A DNA stretch of 64,000 nt from Heterotrichella gracilis (GCA_032358255.1 JAULBX010008995.1:1-64000), one strand, 5' to 3'; positions 1-8,010 are shown, counted from the stretch's first letter. Notes: generated from the letters alone by a model not told the origin. Made by a program: numbers and translations.

Positions 1-25
1 ACCAGCTTCAACTGGTGGAACTTGA

Positions 26-751
26 GCAACTTGTGGAACTGGTGCAACGGGACCTCAAGGACCAACGGGACCTAAAGGTTCAACAGCTGCTACTGGAGCA
101 CAGGGTGCTGCCGGAACTCCAAATTCAAATGCAACTGCAATATATAATGATTCTGCATATATGAAATTCCACTGGTCTGGTCAAGGTGGACAACCAACAT
201 GGTTATGGGGATCGGGTTCTGCTGGAGATATGTATGTATACAATCCTAGTAATTTTAGTGTAAATTACGCAAGTTCTGCTGGTTCTAGTTCATACTCTTC
301 ACAAGTTGGTGTTAATTACAGCAATGATTCAAATTCAACATATCAAATGCTATGGGGTTCTGGGAATAGTGTATATGGTACCGGAGGAATTTATTGTAAC
401 CCATCATCTGATACTTTATATTGTAATGGTGATGTTGTTGCTGCTGCATCTTCTGATAGAAGATTAAAGGATAATATTAAACCTATTGAAAATCCTTTAA
501 CTAAAATATCTAAAATTGGAGGATATACTTTTGATTGGAATGATAAACAAGAAGTTTATACTGGAAACGATGTCGGTGTTATTGCACAGGAAATTGAAGA
601 AGTACTTCCTCAATTAGTTGAAACCAGAGATAATGGTTATAAGGCTGTTAAATATGACAAACTAGTTGCATTGTTAATCGAAGGTATGAAAGAGCAACAA
701 TCACAGATTGATGAATTAAAATCAGAAATCGAAACATTAAAAAATAAATAA
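26..751 (+). CDS. Collagen-like tail fibre with C-terminal S74 self-cleaving chaperone (5' partial)
   Basis: C-terminal part of a receptor-binding fibre. Gly-X-Y codons run from about base 40 to 115 in the same frame as the first ATG at 161, so that ATG is internal. The frame closes near the window edge, so the true 5' end is unresolved. After a Ser/Tyr/Asn-rich shaft comes a Peptidase_S74 (endosialidase-type) intramolecular chaperone, residues ~97-196 counted from the ATG at 161. It has the SSDRRLKDNI signature with probable nucleophile Ser98 and Lys103, a GVIAQEIEEVLPQLV block, YDKLVALLIEGMKEQQ and a final coiled coil. In this family the domain trimerises the fibre and then cuts itself off. 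The S74 call is firm; the receptor is unknown. Confidence 0.85.
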   Translation, partial: ATCGTGATGPQGPTGPKGSTAATGAQGAAGTPNSNATAIYNDSAYMKFHWSGQGGQPTWLWGSGSAGDMYVYNPSNFSVNYASSAGSSSYSSQVGVNYSNDSNSTYQMLWGSGNSVYGTGGIYCNPSSDTLYCNGDVVAAASSDRRLKDNIKPIENPLTKISKIGGYTFDWNDKQEVYTGNDVGVIAQEIEEVLPQLVETRDNGYKAVKYDKLVALLIEGMKEQQSQIDELKSEIETLKNK

Positions 752-759
752 TCAGAGAT

Positions 760-1107
760 ATGAACATTACATACGGATTTACAGATTTAGAAATTCAAAT
801 CGCACCGACTCTTAATGGAATGGAACAAGTTGTTACTAGAGTTCATTACAAATATAGAGCTACTGATTTAGATTCAAATATCTATGCAGATTATGAAAGT
901 TTTCATAATTTTGATTTAAGTGAAGAAGCTTCGTTTATTCCATTTAGTGAATTAACACCAGAATTAGTTTCTTCATGGCTATCTATGTCGATCGACACTA
1001 ATATTTTAGAACCATATTTGGCAATAAAAATTGAAGATTTATTAACTTCAAAGTATGTTAGCGTAAGAGCTCCATGGCAACCAGAGGATATTACTCCGGA
1101 AATTTAA
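760..1107 (+). CDS. Small conserved-looking protein following the fibre gene
   Basis: A 115-residue soluble protein starting 8 bases after the fibre stop, so almost certainly co-transcribed with it. It has a beta-rich first half (VVTRVHYKYRATD) and an acidic second half containing FIPFSELTPELVSSWL. It is reminiscent of short proteins next to fibre genes in marine T4-like phages, but I cannot name a family securely. A role in fibre folding or attachment is inference from position only. Confidence 0.6.
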   Translation: MNITYGFTDLEIQIAPTLNGMEQVVTRVHYKYRATDLDSNIYADYESFHNFDLSEEASFIPFSELTPELVSSWLSMSIDTNILEPYLAIKIEDLLTSKYVSVRAPWQPEDITPEI

Positions 1108-1125
1108 TCTAATTTTTAGAATAAG

Positions 1126-1159
1126 AAAAGGGACCTTCAGAAATGATGGTCCCTTTTTT
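1126..1159 (+). terminator. Intrinsic terminator after fibre operon
   Basis: A perfect 10-bp stem, AAAAGGGACC (1126-1135) with GGTCCCTTTT (1148-1157), a 12-base loop and a run of T. It lies 19 bases after the stop at 1107 and ends the fibre transcription unit. Confidence 0.9.
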
Positions 1160-1162
1160 ATT

Positions 1163-1184
1163 GATATATAATAATATAATATAG
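1163..1184 (+). promoter_or_regulatory. Promoter-like TATATAATA element
   Basis: TATATAATA at 1165-1173 directly downstream of the terminator and 46 bases before the ATG at 1220. The same 9-mer recurs upstream of several other genes. It resembles the T4 late box TATAAATA and also a generic -10 box; its function is inferred from position. Confidence 0.45.
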
Positions 1185-1219
1185 TAGTAAACTAATATAA
1201 ATTTAAGTATATAATAATT

Positions 1220-2152
1220 ATGGCAGATATTATCAAACATCCAACTGACATAGATGGAACATACATGTACATTGATTCAATAGAAAAATTAAAGAAAAAT
1301 AATATTGAATTTACAGGGTGGATATGTTCCACATCAAAAGAAATAGAGGATTTATTAATTGAAGATATATCTTTAGATCCTTCATTTTCACCTAGAACAG
1401 ATATCATATTAACGTATGCCCCTATGGGATTAAATCATGGTGTTAAATTTGTAATAAATTCAAAAGATATTTACAAGAAAATTCAAGTAAAATTTAAAGG
1501 TGACGAGACTATCTATGAAATGGAATCTATTGCAAAATGGGTAGCATATCATTCTGGTTTTGCTAACTCTGATAAAGGCGTAATAGTAGTAGACGATTTT
1601 TATGCAGATCCGGATTTTATTAGAGAATGGGCAATTAATGAAATTAACTTCTCTCCTTCCAATTATCATAAAGGAGAAAGAGCAACCAACAGGTTTTCAA
1701 TAATTGGAATGAAAGAAAAGCTTGAAGAAATTATTGGTAACCCTATTTATAATTGGAACCATGACGCATATGCAAATGGAATATTTCAATTCTGTACAGC
1801 AGATCAGCCGATAGTATATCATGTAGATAATCAAACATATGCTGGAATTGTATTTTTAACACCAGACGCTCCGTCGTCGACAGGTACTGCTTTTTATAGA
1901 AGTAAAGTAACCGGTGATTATAAATTTGATGATGACAAAAGACAAACAATGAACTATGTTAGGGCTTTTCAAGGTAAAAGCGCTGAAATGAATTTCTATG
2001 ATGGAACCCATTTTGAAAAAATAGATGAGGTTGGAAATGTGTATAATAGATTAGTCCTTTTTGACGCTAAAAATATACATGCAGCTACTCAGTATTTTGG
2101 AGATGCGATCGACAACGCGAGATTCTTTCACATGTTCTTTTTCGATGTATAA
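1220..2152 (+). CDS. 2-oxoglutarate/Fe(II)-dependent oxygenase-like protein
   Basis: A 310-residue protein whose C-terminal half (about 120-310) has the double-stranded beta-helix signature of 2OG/Fe(II) hydroxylases. Possible iron ligands are His201-x-Asp203 (in YHVDNQTYAGIVFLTP) and distal His287 (in LVLFDAKNIHAATQYFG), with Arg301 (DNARFFHMFFFD) as a candidate 2OG anchor. A GTAFYR strand lies between them, as in DUF6445-type proteins. The N-terminal ~115 residues are unrecognised. It is followed 17 bases later by a double glycosyltransferase and lies near collagen-like fibre genes, so hydroxylation of a fibre side chain is a plausible but unproven role. Free nucleotide or sugar substrates are alternatives. 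Confidence 0.7.
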   Translation: MADIIKHPTDIDGTYMYIDSIEKLKKNNIEFTGWICSTSKEIEDLLIEDISLDPSFSPRTDIILTYAPMGLNHGVKFVINSKDIYKKIQVKFKGDETIYEMESIAKWVAYHSGFANSDKGVIVVDDFYADPDFIREWAINEINFSPSNYHKGERATNRFSIIGMKEKLEEIIGNPIYNWNHDAYANGIFQFCTADQPIVYHVDNQTYAGIVFLTPDAPSSTGTAFYRSKVTGDYKFDDDKRQTMNYVRAFQGKSAEMNFYDGTHFEKIDEVGNVYNRLVLFDAKNIHAATQYFGDAIDNARFFHMFFFDV

Positions 2153-2169
2153 TAACTTAATATAATAAT

Positions 2170-4020
2170 ATGAAAATTAGTATAATTACTAGATGTACTA
2201 GACAGCATAATTTAAAAACAGTTAAAGATTCTGTTTTTAGTAATGTTCCTAAAAATGTTAAAATAGATTGGCACGTTATCTTTGATGTTAACACATTAAA
2301 AGATATTGATGCTGAAATGCTTGGAAATCTTAAAGATAAAAACACAACATATCATTTTGAAAGAGGCGATAAAATAGGAATGTTATATCCTCAATCCAGC
2401 AAATTAATAGAATCTTTTAAAAGCGAATGGATTTATTTTCTAGATGATGATAATATAATGCACCCTGATTTTTACAATGTAATATGTAAAAAAATAGAGG
2501 AAAATCCTGATAAAATGGTACATGTTGTTTCTCAAAGAGTTGATGGCAAAGATTTTAGCGGACTTAAATTTAGAATTGCTTCTCCTGAATTTGTTAAAAG
2601 AGGCGGTATCGATTTAGCACAGTATATAGTAAACATTAATGTGTACAATAAACACGGATATAAATTCGAGCCAGATTATTGCGCAGATGGTATTTTAATT
2701 GAGCAAGTAAAAAAAGAGCATCCAGAATGGTTTACATATACTATTGAAGAGCTTTCGTATTACAATGCTCTAGAGAAAAAATCAACAGCTAAAGTTCCGA
2801 AGATATTGTATATTGGACAAGACAAGCCTGAATTAAAATCATACAAAGTACTAAATTACGAAGCCGATAATTTAGATGTAAAATATTTAAAGTCAGATGA
2901 CGATATCAATATTCATATATCTAATTTTAAACCGGATTGTATTATTTCAAGAGGAAAATCATGGGAAGAATTTCCAAAATTGGCAGAGATGCCTCTTCAA
3001 TTCCGTAGAAAATGGATTAATATTCCGCTAAATTCTTCTGTTGAAGAAGTAGGTCAAGCAGCATACCAATGTTCAATGACAACAATGTTAAATACAGATT
3101 CTCTTGAAGATTCTGAAATGATTTCTTACTTTACACCAATATACAACACAGGAGATAAACTATATAATACGTATCGATCATTATTAGAACAAACGTATTC
3201 AAATTGGGAATGGGTTCTTGTAAATGATTCTAGTGATGGAGGAAGAACTTTAAAAATTGCTGAAGATATTGCTCGCAGAGATCCTAGAGTTAAAGTATAC
3301 GACTTTAGAGAAAAAAGTGGAGGTAATATCGGAGAAGTTAAATGGAGATGTTGTTCTCTTGCTAAAGGATATATTTTAGCCGAATTAGATCATGATGATT
3401 TATTAGTTCCATGGTGTACTGAAGATTTATATAAAGCCTCTAAAAAACATCCAGAAGCTGGATTCTTTTTCAATGACACTCTAGAAGTAAATGAAAATTG
3501 GGAATGTCAAACGTATCCAGAAGGATTCGCATTTGCTTATGGTAAATACAAAGAAGAGGAATACAATGGAAAGATGATGTCAGTCGCTGATCAACATAAT
3601 ATTAATCCAATAACGATTAGACATATTGTTGGAGTTCCTAACCACGTAAGAGCATGGAGAAGATCTACTTATTTTGAAATCGGAGGACATAATAGAAATC
3701 TTACAATTGCCGATGATTATGAATTAATTGTTAGAACATTCCTAAAAACAGTAACATGTAAAATACCTAAATTAGGATATGTTCAATTCTTATATAATAA
3801 TGCAAATGGACAAAATACGCATGATATGGCGAGGGCAGATATTCAAAGAAGGGTAAGAACTATCGGTTATTATTATAATGAACAAATTAGAGATAGATTT
3901 ACAGAGATAGGACTACATGATTGGGCTTATGAAGAAAATCCAGAAGCTCCTTTAAATTCTAAACCGAGATATGGTGAAGCTGAAATGGCTGCAAATATAA
4001 CATATAATGAAAATGAATAA
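2170..4020 (+). CDS. Tandem (two-domain) family-2 glycosyltransferase
   Basis: A 616-residue cytosolic enzyme with two GT-A domains. The first (residues ~1-190) has MKISIITRCTRQ at the start and a FLDDDNIMHPD metal/nucleotide-sugar motif at Asp92-94. A linker at ~205-310 starts with KVPKILYIGQ. The second domain (~315-560) has FTPIYNTGDKLYNTYRSLLEQTY, NDSSDGG near 352, LDHDD at 406-410 and a late ADDYE at ~514, typical of GT2 transferases. No membrane segment is present. Two active sites suggest two sugars added in sequence. The target could be fibre protein, host polysaccharide or modified DNA; nothing in the sequence decides. Confidence 0.85.
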   Translation: MKISIITRCTRQHNLKTVKDSVFSNVPKNVKIDWHVIFDVNTLKDIDAEMLGNLKDKNTTYHFERGDKIGMLYPQSSKLIESFKSEWIYFLDDDNIMHPDFYNVICKKIEENPDKMVHVVSQRVDGKDFSGLKFRIASPEFVKRGGIDLAQYIVNINVYNKHGYKFEPDYCADGILIEQVKKEHPEWFTYTIEELSYYNALEKKSTAKVPKILYIGQDKPELKSYKVLNYEADNLDVKYLKSDDDINIHISNFKPDCIISRGKSWEEFPKLAEMPLQFRRKWINIPLNSSVEEVGQAAYQCSMTTMLNTDSLEDSEMISYFTPIYNTGDKLYNTYRSLLEQTYSNWEWVLVNDSSDGGRTLKIAEDIARRDPRVKVYDFREKSGGNIGEVKWRCCSLAKGYILAELDHDDLLVPWCTEDLYKASKKHPEAGFFFNDTLEVNENWECQTYPEGFAFAYGKYKEEEYNGKMMSVADQHNINPITIRHIVGVPNHVRAWRRSTYFEIGGHNRNLTIADDYELIVRTFLKTVTCKIPKLGYVQFLYNNANGQNTHDMARADIQRRVRTIGYYYNEQIRDRFTEIGLHDWAYEENPEAPLNSKPRYGEAEMAANITYNENE

Positions 4021-4234
4021 TATTTTTGTAAAAATATGGGTTCACAATAGAGAAGTTGATCTTATGGTCGACTTCTTGTTGGATAGAACGAAAGAGGTTC
4101 CACATTATTTTATTAGTATTTCAGACGTACCTCAATCAATAACAGGAGGCTGGGTTGAACTATCAATCCCTTTTAGCGAATATTTAAAGCTTCGACAATC
4201 GCATGAACATTTAGATTTTTTATCTGACTTGTAA
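4013..4234 (+). CDS. Small unknown protein
   Basis: A 73-residue protein whose ATG lies inside the last codons of the glycosyltransferase gene, indicating translational coupling; an alternative ATG lies 6 bases earlier at 4007. Mixed hydrophobic/charged, with a Trp-rich centre (GGWVELSIPFSEYLKL) and no membrane segment. No family recognised. Confidence 0.55.
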   Translation: MNNIFVKIWVHNREVDLMVDFLLDRTKEVPHYFISISDVPQSITGGWVELSIPFSEYLKLRQSHEHLDFLSDL

Positions 4235-4265
4235 ACTTTTTAAAAAATAACCATATAATATTCAT

Positions 4266-4505
4266 ATGGCAAAAACTAAAAAAGAACAAAGGATTTACGT
4301 AATTAAACCGAAGGTTGGAGAGCGATATCATTTTAGATTCGCAGGAAGTCCAATGTTCGGTCCAATAATATCTTTAAATGAGAGTTTAACAAAACACTAT
4401 GGCCACGCCTGGTTTTGGATGACTGACGACAAGGATAGAAATGGAACCAAGTGTAGATACCCGGTCTCGATTTATAATATTTCTAAAGATATAAAAGATG
4501 TATAG
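4266..4505 (+). CDS. Small basic unknown protein
   Basis: 79 residues with a Lys-rich start (MAKTKKEQR) followed by a compact aromatic domain (ERYHFRFAGSPMFGPI, YGHAWFWMTDD). Its stop overlaps the exonuclease start by 8 bases, so the two are coupled. A small beta-barrel accessory protein is possible, but no family is recognised. Confidence 0.6.
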   Translation: MAKTKKEQRIYVIKPKVGERYHFRFAGSPMFGPIISLNESLTKHYGHAWFWMTDDKDRNGTKCRYPVSIYNISKDIKDV

Positions 4506-5223
4506 TCAAAAAGAATTAAAGTCAATGTTATTTATAGACATTGAAACTGTTTCAGAATTTAATAGCTACGATCAATTCAAGGATGCGAAACCTGCAATAG
4601 AAAAATATTGGAGTAAAAAAGCAGAACAACACAGAGCAACTGAATCTCAATTGCAACCTCTTAGTGATAGCGAACTTTATGACAGAATGTCAGCACTTTC
4701 TCCAGAATTTGGAAAGATTATTGTAATTTCTATCGGTCAAATAAAGTTTGACGAGACTGGAGAATTCTCAACCTCAAAAATAAAATCATTTTATGGAAAT
4801 GATGAGGCTGAAATTCTTAAAGAATTTATGGGTACTGCGCAATCTATTTTTAATGCTAGTCCTGGAATTCAATTCATCGGACATAATATTAAAAACTTTG
4901 ACTTTCCATATCTTATAAAAAGAGCTATCATTCATGGCGTTAGTATTCCTACACAATTTCATTTACAAAAGAAAAAACCATGGGAAAACTGCTTATTAGA
5001 TACTTATGAAATCTGGAAATTTGCGGGTTGGAGTAGTACTTCTCTTGATTTGATTTGTGATTGTTTAAATATCCCATCTCCAAAATTAATTATGAAAGCT
5101 GAAAATACAACATCAGAATATTGGAATGGAAATCTAGAAAAGATTAAAGATTACTGTGAATGTGATGTATTGGCTACAATGAATGTGATGCTAAAAATAT
5201 CATGTCTCCCAATAATACAATAA
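4498..5223 (+). CDS. DEDDy 3'-5' exonuclease (PolB-exonuclease-like)
   Basis: A 241-residue stand-alone exonuclease with an RNase H-like fold, of the type predicted as a 3'-5' exonuclease related to the PolB proofreading domain. The four acidic residues are visible: Asp14 and Glu16 in LFIDIETV (ExoI), Asp135 in GHNIKNFDFPYLI (ExoII), and Asp223 with Tyr219 in YCECDVLAT (ExoIII, Y-x3-D). Two metal ions are expected at this site. Likely role: trimming 3' ends in repair or proofreading. It is unusual to find it between glycosyltransferase genes. Confidence 0.88.
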   Translation: MYSQKELKSMLFIDIETVSEFNSYDQFKDAKPAIEKYWSKKAEQHRATESQLQPLSDSELYDRMSALSPEFGKIIVISIGQIKFDETGEFSTSKIKSFYGNDEAEILKEFMGTAQSIFNASPGIQFIGHNIKNFDFPYLIKRAIIHGVSIPTQFHLQKKKPWENCLLDTYEIWKFAGWSSTSLDLICDCLNIPSPKLIMKAENTTSEYWNGNLEKIKDYCECDVLATMNVMLKISCLPIIQ

Positions 5224-5226
5224 AAT

Positions 5227-6060
5227 ATGAAAATCTGGGCATATGTTACAGCATGGAATGAGGAGCATATGCTCCCTTATTACCTAAGACACTATAGTAA
5301 TTTTTGTGAAAGAATAATTGTCCTTGATAATGAGTCAACAGACAACACGGTATCAATTGCTAAGGAATATCCAAATGTTGAGGTTAGGACCTATTCTACT
5401 GAAAATACATTTAATGATTATAGTAATTTAGATATAAAACACAAATGTATCGAAGAGGCTAGGGGAAACGCAGATTATGTAATTATTAGCGATTGTGACG
5501 AATTTATAGTTCATCCTAATATTAAAGAATTTTTAGCAAACAATTCTCAATATTCTATAATATATCCGGCAGGGTTTCAAATGGTTTCAAACAGTTTCCC
5601 AGAGAAAAATGAACAAATATACGACGAAATTAAATCAGGTACTCCTGATCCATGGTATTCAAAGCCTATATTAATAAATCCAAATTTAGTTCATGATTTT
5701 AATTGGATTGAAGGTTGTCATGAAATTTCATTAGATTCAAAATATGAAGGTTCAATAATGCATCCAGTACCTGAATCAATTCGACCTGAAGGAGAATGGG
5801 AAGGACATCCATGGGGTAAATGGAAAATGCAATTTAATATTTTAGATTCATTTAACGAATTTCCAATTAAGTTGCTCCATTTTAAATTTTTAGGAGAAGA
5901 TTACGTTAACGAACGATATACTCAATATGCTAATAGAAACAGTATTCAAAATAAAATGAATGGTCTTGCAATGCATTATGAGAAATCAATAAACGACAAA
6001 TCGATACCCTTAGAAATTAAACAGTTATTTGAAAAATCTTTTAACATAAATTTAACATAA
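5227..6060 (+). CDS. Glycosyltransferase, GT2/GT92-like
   Basis: A 277-residue GT-A transferase. It opens with YVTAWNEEHMLPYYLRHY and IIVLDNESTDNT, the nucleotide-sugar binding pattern of the Glyco_tranf_2_4/GT92 type, and has a D-x-D at Asp89-Cys-Asp91 in IISDCDEFIVHP. The C-terminal half contains conserved His/Trp blocks (WIEGCHEI, EGHPWGKWKM, LLHFKFLG) typical of the acceptor side. It begins 3 bases after the exonuclease stop. The substrate is unknown; with the double transferase at 2170 it gives three GT domains within 4 kb. Confidence 0.8.
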   Translation: MKIWAYVTAWNEEHMLPYYLRHYSNFCERIIVLDNESTDNTVSIAKEYPNVEVRTYSTENTFNDYSNLDIKHKCIEEARGNADYVIISDCDEFIVHPNIKEFLANNSQYSIIYPAGFQMVSNSFPEKNEQIYDEIKSGTPDPWYSKPILINPNLVHDFNWIEGCHEISLDSKYEGSIMHPVPESIRPEGEWEGHPWGKWKMQFNILDSFNEFPIKLLHFKFLGEDYVNERYTQYANRNSIQNKMNGLAMHYEKSINDKSIPLEIKQLFEKSFNINLT

Positions 6061-6086
6061 AAAGTTTTTCCGATTCAAATATTATG

Positions 6087-6111
6087 TTTATATTTACATA
6101 TCAAATTAAAA
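6087..6111 (+). promoter_or_regulatory. Repeated leader/promoter element with TATATTTA box
   Basis: TATATTTA at 6089-6096 followed by CATATCAAATTAAAA. The same 23 bases occur at 10119-10141, each time about 10 bases before an ATG. The box matches the Bacteroidota -7 consensus TAnnTTTG except for the last base; no good TTG -33 box is visible. Confidence 0.6.
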
Positions 6112-6120
6112 ACAACAATT

Positions 6121-6417
6121 ATGGAAGATGAATTTTACGAAGGATTTGAAGAAACATTCGACATTGAATCAATATTAAAAGACACTCGTATGCAGGAAAT
6201 ATTATATGACTTAAAACTTAAGTTAGCTAACGAAAATTATAACATGATAATCGAAAATGGAATCGATATTCATGAGATGATTTATCGCGGAATTAGTATC
6301 ACTCCTCTTGTGAATACTTTAAATGATATGTTAGACATATTTGTAGATCTAGAGGAGTACGAAAAATGTACAGAAATTAAAAAGATACTGGATCAAATTA
6401 ACGAAAGAGTAGTTTAA
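6121..6417 (+). CDS. Small acidic protein with UVR-like motif (paralogue 1)
   Basis: 98 residues, acidic and probably helical. The C-terminus (about 75-95) reads LEEYEKCTEIKKILDQI, which resembles the UVR helical hairpin motif of UvrB/UvrC/McsA and is shared with the proteins at 7508 and 8052. First gene after a repeated promoter-like leader, consistent with early expression. The motif suggests protein-protein contact; the partner is unknown. Confidence 0.7.
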   Translation: MEDEFYEGFEETFDIESILKDTRMQEILYDLKLKLANENYNMIIENGIDIHEMIYRGISITPLVNTLNDMLDIFVDLEEYEKCTEIKKILDQINERVV

Positions 6418-6433
6418 CTCCTTTTTTCTTTAA

Positions 6434-6442
6434 TATATAATA
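6434..6442 (+). promoter_or_regulatory. Promoter-like TATATAATA element
   Basis: TATATAATA inside a weak inverted repeat (TCCTTT near 6419, AAAGGA near 6451), 23 bases before the next ATG. Function inferred from recurrence. Confidence 0.4.
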
Positions 6443-6465
6443 TAGTAATAAAGGAATAAAATACT

Positions 6466-6681
6466 ATGGGAGAAGAAACACTAAAAAGAATCGCGGATAG
6501 TCTAGAACGTATCGCGATTTGTATGGAAAACAAGCAATTGAGAGAGATTGCAACATATCGAAAAGGTCAAGCTGCTCTTATTGCTGAGAAAAAAGAAGCT
6601 AATAAGAAACAGGCGAAATCTATGCCCCTTCCTGAAAGAAAGCAGACAATTAGAGTTAGAACTTCAAAATCTTCTAAATAG
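6466..6681 (+). CDS. Small coiled-coil, basic-tailed protein
   Basis: 71 residues: an amphipathic N-terminal helix (ETLKRIADSLERIAICME), then a strongly basic tail rich in Lys/Arg (KKEANKKQAKS, RVRTSKSSK). The pattern suggests a small oligomer that binds nucleic acid, but no family is recognised. It ends 5 bases before the DnaJ-like gene. Confidence 0.65.
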   Translation: MGEETLKRIADSLERIAICMENKQLREIATYRKGQAALIAEKKEANKKQAKSMPLPERKQTIRVRTSKSSK

Positions 6682-6686
6682 TCAAA

Positions 6687-7508
6687 ATGAATTACTATGA
6701 AACTTTAAACGTTTCTAAGGATGCTTCTCAGGAAGATATTAAAAAATCATATAGAAAGCTGGTAAAGGAACACCATCCTGACAAAACAGGAGGGGATGAC
6801 ACTCGATTCAAACAAATCTCTGAAGCTTATGAGATTTTAGGGGATCCATCAAAAAGAAAACTACACGACAATAAGAATTCTGGATATACAACATTCAGAA
6901 GACCTGGACAAAGGGAATATGATGCTAGCCAGTGGGAAGATCTATTCTCATCTTTTGGCGGTGATTACGCCGACATGTTTAATCAGTCATTTGGAGGAAG
7001 TGCTAGAGGAGCTGATGTTAGAGTGTCACTAAATATAACAATAGAAGAAAGTTATGAAGGAACAAGAAGATATGTCGATGTCGGAACTGGCGGCTTCAAT
7101 ATTAATATCCCTAGAGGAATTCCAAACGGAACTAAGCTCAAGGTCGCTGGAAGAGGAGCCAAACATCCCGTTAATTCAAGTGCCCCATCCGGAGATATAG
7201 TTTTAACAGTAAATGTCCTGCAAGATATCGACTTAGTAGTTAATGGAAATGATATTTATGTTGATCTTAATTTATCATGGATTGATATGTTATTGGGTGG
7301 GGAATTTGAAGTTAAAACAAAAGTACATACTGTTAAAATTAAAGTACCAGAAGGTTCACATGAATCCAAAATGCTCAGGGTTGTTGGCAAGGGAATGCCA
7401 ATATATAATCAAGAAGGATTTGGTAATCTAATGGTAAAGCTCAGAACACTACCATTTAATTTAACCGAATCAGAAATTGAAATACTTAAAAAGATTAAAA
7501 ATTTGTGA
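6687..7508 (+). CDS. DnaJ/CbpA-like J-domain co-chaperone
   Basis: A 273-residue type II Hsp40. The J domain spans residues 1-65 with HPD at 30-32, which stimulates a DnaK ATPase. A short Gly/Phe-rich linker follows (FGGDYADMFNQSFGG), then two C-terminal substrate-binding beta domains (~110-265, with NINIPRGIPNGTKLKVAGRG and KIKVPEGSHESKMLRV). The zinc-finger domain of true DnaJ is absent, so CbpA/DjlA-type rather than DnaJ. It probably recruits host DnaK to phage assembly or replication complexes, as lambda does with host DnaJ. Its stop overlaps the next start. Confidence 0.93.
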   Translation: MNYYETLNVSKDASQEDIKKSYRKLVKEHHPDKTGGDDTRFKQISEAYEILGDPSKRKLHDNKNSGYTTFRRPGQREYDASQWEDLFSSFGGDYADMFNQSFGGSARGADVRVSLNITIEESYEGTRRYVDVGTGGFNINIPRGIPNGTKLKVAGRGAKHPVNSSAPSGDIVLTVNVLQDIDLVVNGNDIYVDLNLSWIDMLLGGEFEVKTKVHTVKIKVPEGSHESKMLRVVGKGMPIYNQEGFGNLMVKLRTLPFNLTESEIEILKKIKNL

Positions 7509-7762
7509 TGGATGATTTAGACGAGTACGAAAACAACGAAACAAAATTTATTAAAAAATTACACGAGTCTTCGAGAGAAGACATGATGGAATTAATATAT
7601 AGTTCTATAATCAAAGATAAAATGGGAGCATTAAATCATGACGCTCCAGTCGAAGATAAAATAGAAGGGGTTCAAAACGTTTTAAATTTCTTTAAAGAAA
7701 GAGAGGAATATGAAAAATGTAAAGAACTTAAAAAAATAATAGACAAACTATCATGCTCATAA
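7508..7762 (+). CDS. Small acidic protein with UVR-like motif (paralogue 2)
   Basis: 84 residues. The ATG at 7508 shares one base with the DnaJ stop and is preferred to the GTG just before it. C-terminal motif REEYEKCKELKKIIDKL matches the paralogues at 6121 and 8052. It overlaps the bS21 start by 10 bases, so the two proteins are translationally coupled. Confidence 0.7.
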   Translation: MDDLDEYENNETKFIKKLHESSREDMMELIYSSIIKDKMGALNHDAPVEDKIEGVQNVLNFFKEREEYEKCKELKKIIDKLSCS

Positions 7763-7941
7763 TTAAAGTAGATAATCAAAATATAGAAAAGGCGCTTAAA
7801 ACCTTAAAGCGTAAAACATTTGCCACCAAACAGCTTAAAGAACTTAGGGAAAGGGAGGAATACGTAAAACCTTCTGTCACGAAAAGGTCAGAAAAAAGCA
7901 AGGCAAAATATAAGCAATCATTCCAGGACGAAGAATCATAA
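7753..7941 (+). CDS. rpsU: Ribosomal protein bS21
   Basis: A 62-residue homologue of small-subunit protein bS21. The start MLIIKVDNQNIEKALKTLKR and the middle RELR-like segment followed by a KPSV motif (39-42) match Bacteroidota bS21 closely, including length. Tyr53, in KAKYKQ, lies where F. johnsoniae bS21 has Tyr54, a residue reported to help hide the anti-Shine-Dalgarno end of 16S rRNA (recalled, not checked). bS21 sits at the platform of the 30S subunit and exchanges readily, so a phage copy could replace the host one and alter mRNA selection. No Shine-Dalgarno-like site precedes it, unlike many host rpsU genes. Confidence 0.9.
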   Translation: MLIIKVDNQNIEKALKTLKRKTFATKQLKELREREEYVKPSVTKRSEKSKAKYKQSFQDEES

Positions 7942-7944
7942 TAT

Positions 7945-7961
7945 AATGGTATAGTACCATT
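7945..7961 (+). terminator. Short hairpin, weak terminator candidate
   Basis: AATGGTA (7945-7951) pairs with TACCATT (7955-7961) around a 3-base loop and is followed by a few T. It lies just after the bS21 stop; the short loop and T-run make termination inefficient at best. Confidence 0.4.
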
Positions 7962-7995
7962 TTTACACCGGAGATTGAATAATACGTTGCCATCT

Positions 7996-8010
7996 AAATA
8001 TATAATATAG
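7996..8010 (+). promoter_or_regulatory. Promoter-like TATATAATA element
   Basis: TATATAATA at 7999-8007, 44 bases before the ATG at 8052, after the hairpin that follows bS21. The stretch 7942-8051 holds no credible gene. Confidence 0.4.

Noticed and set aside
7243-7431. Plus-strand frame inside the DnaJ-like gene
   Set aside because: Out-of-frame shadow of the strongly supported co-chaperone.
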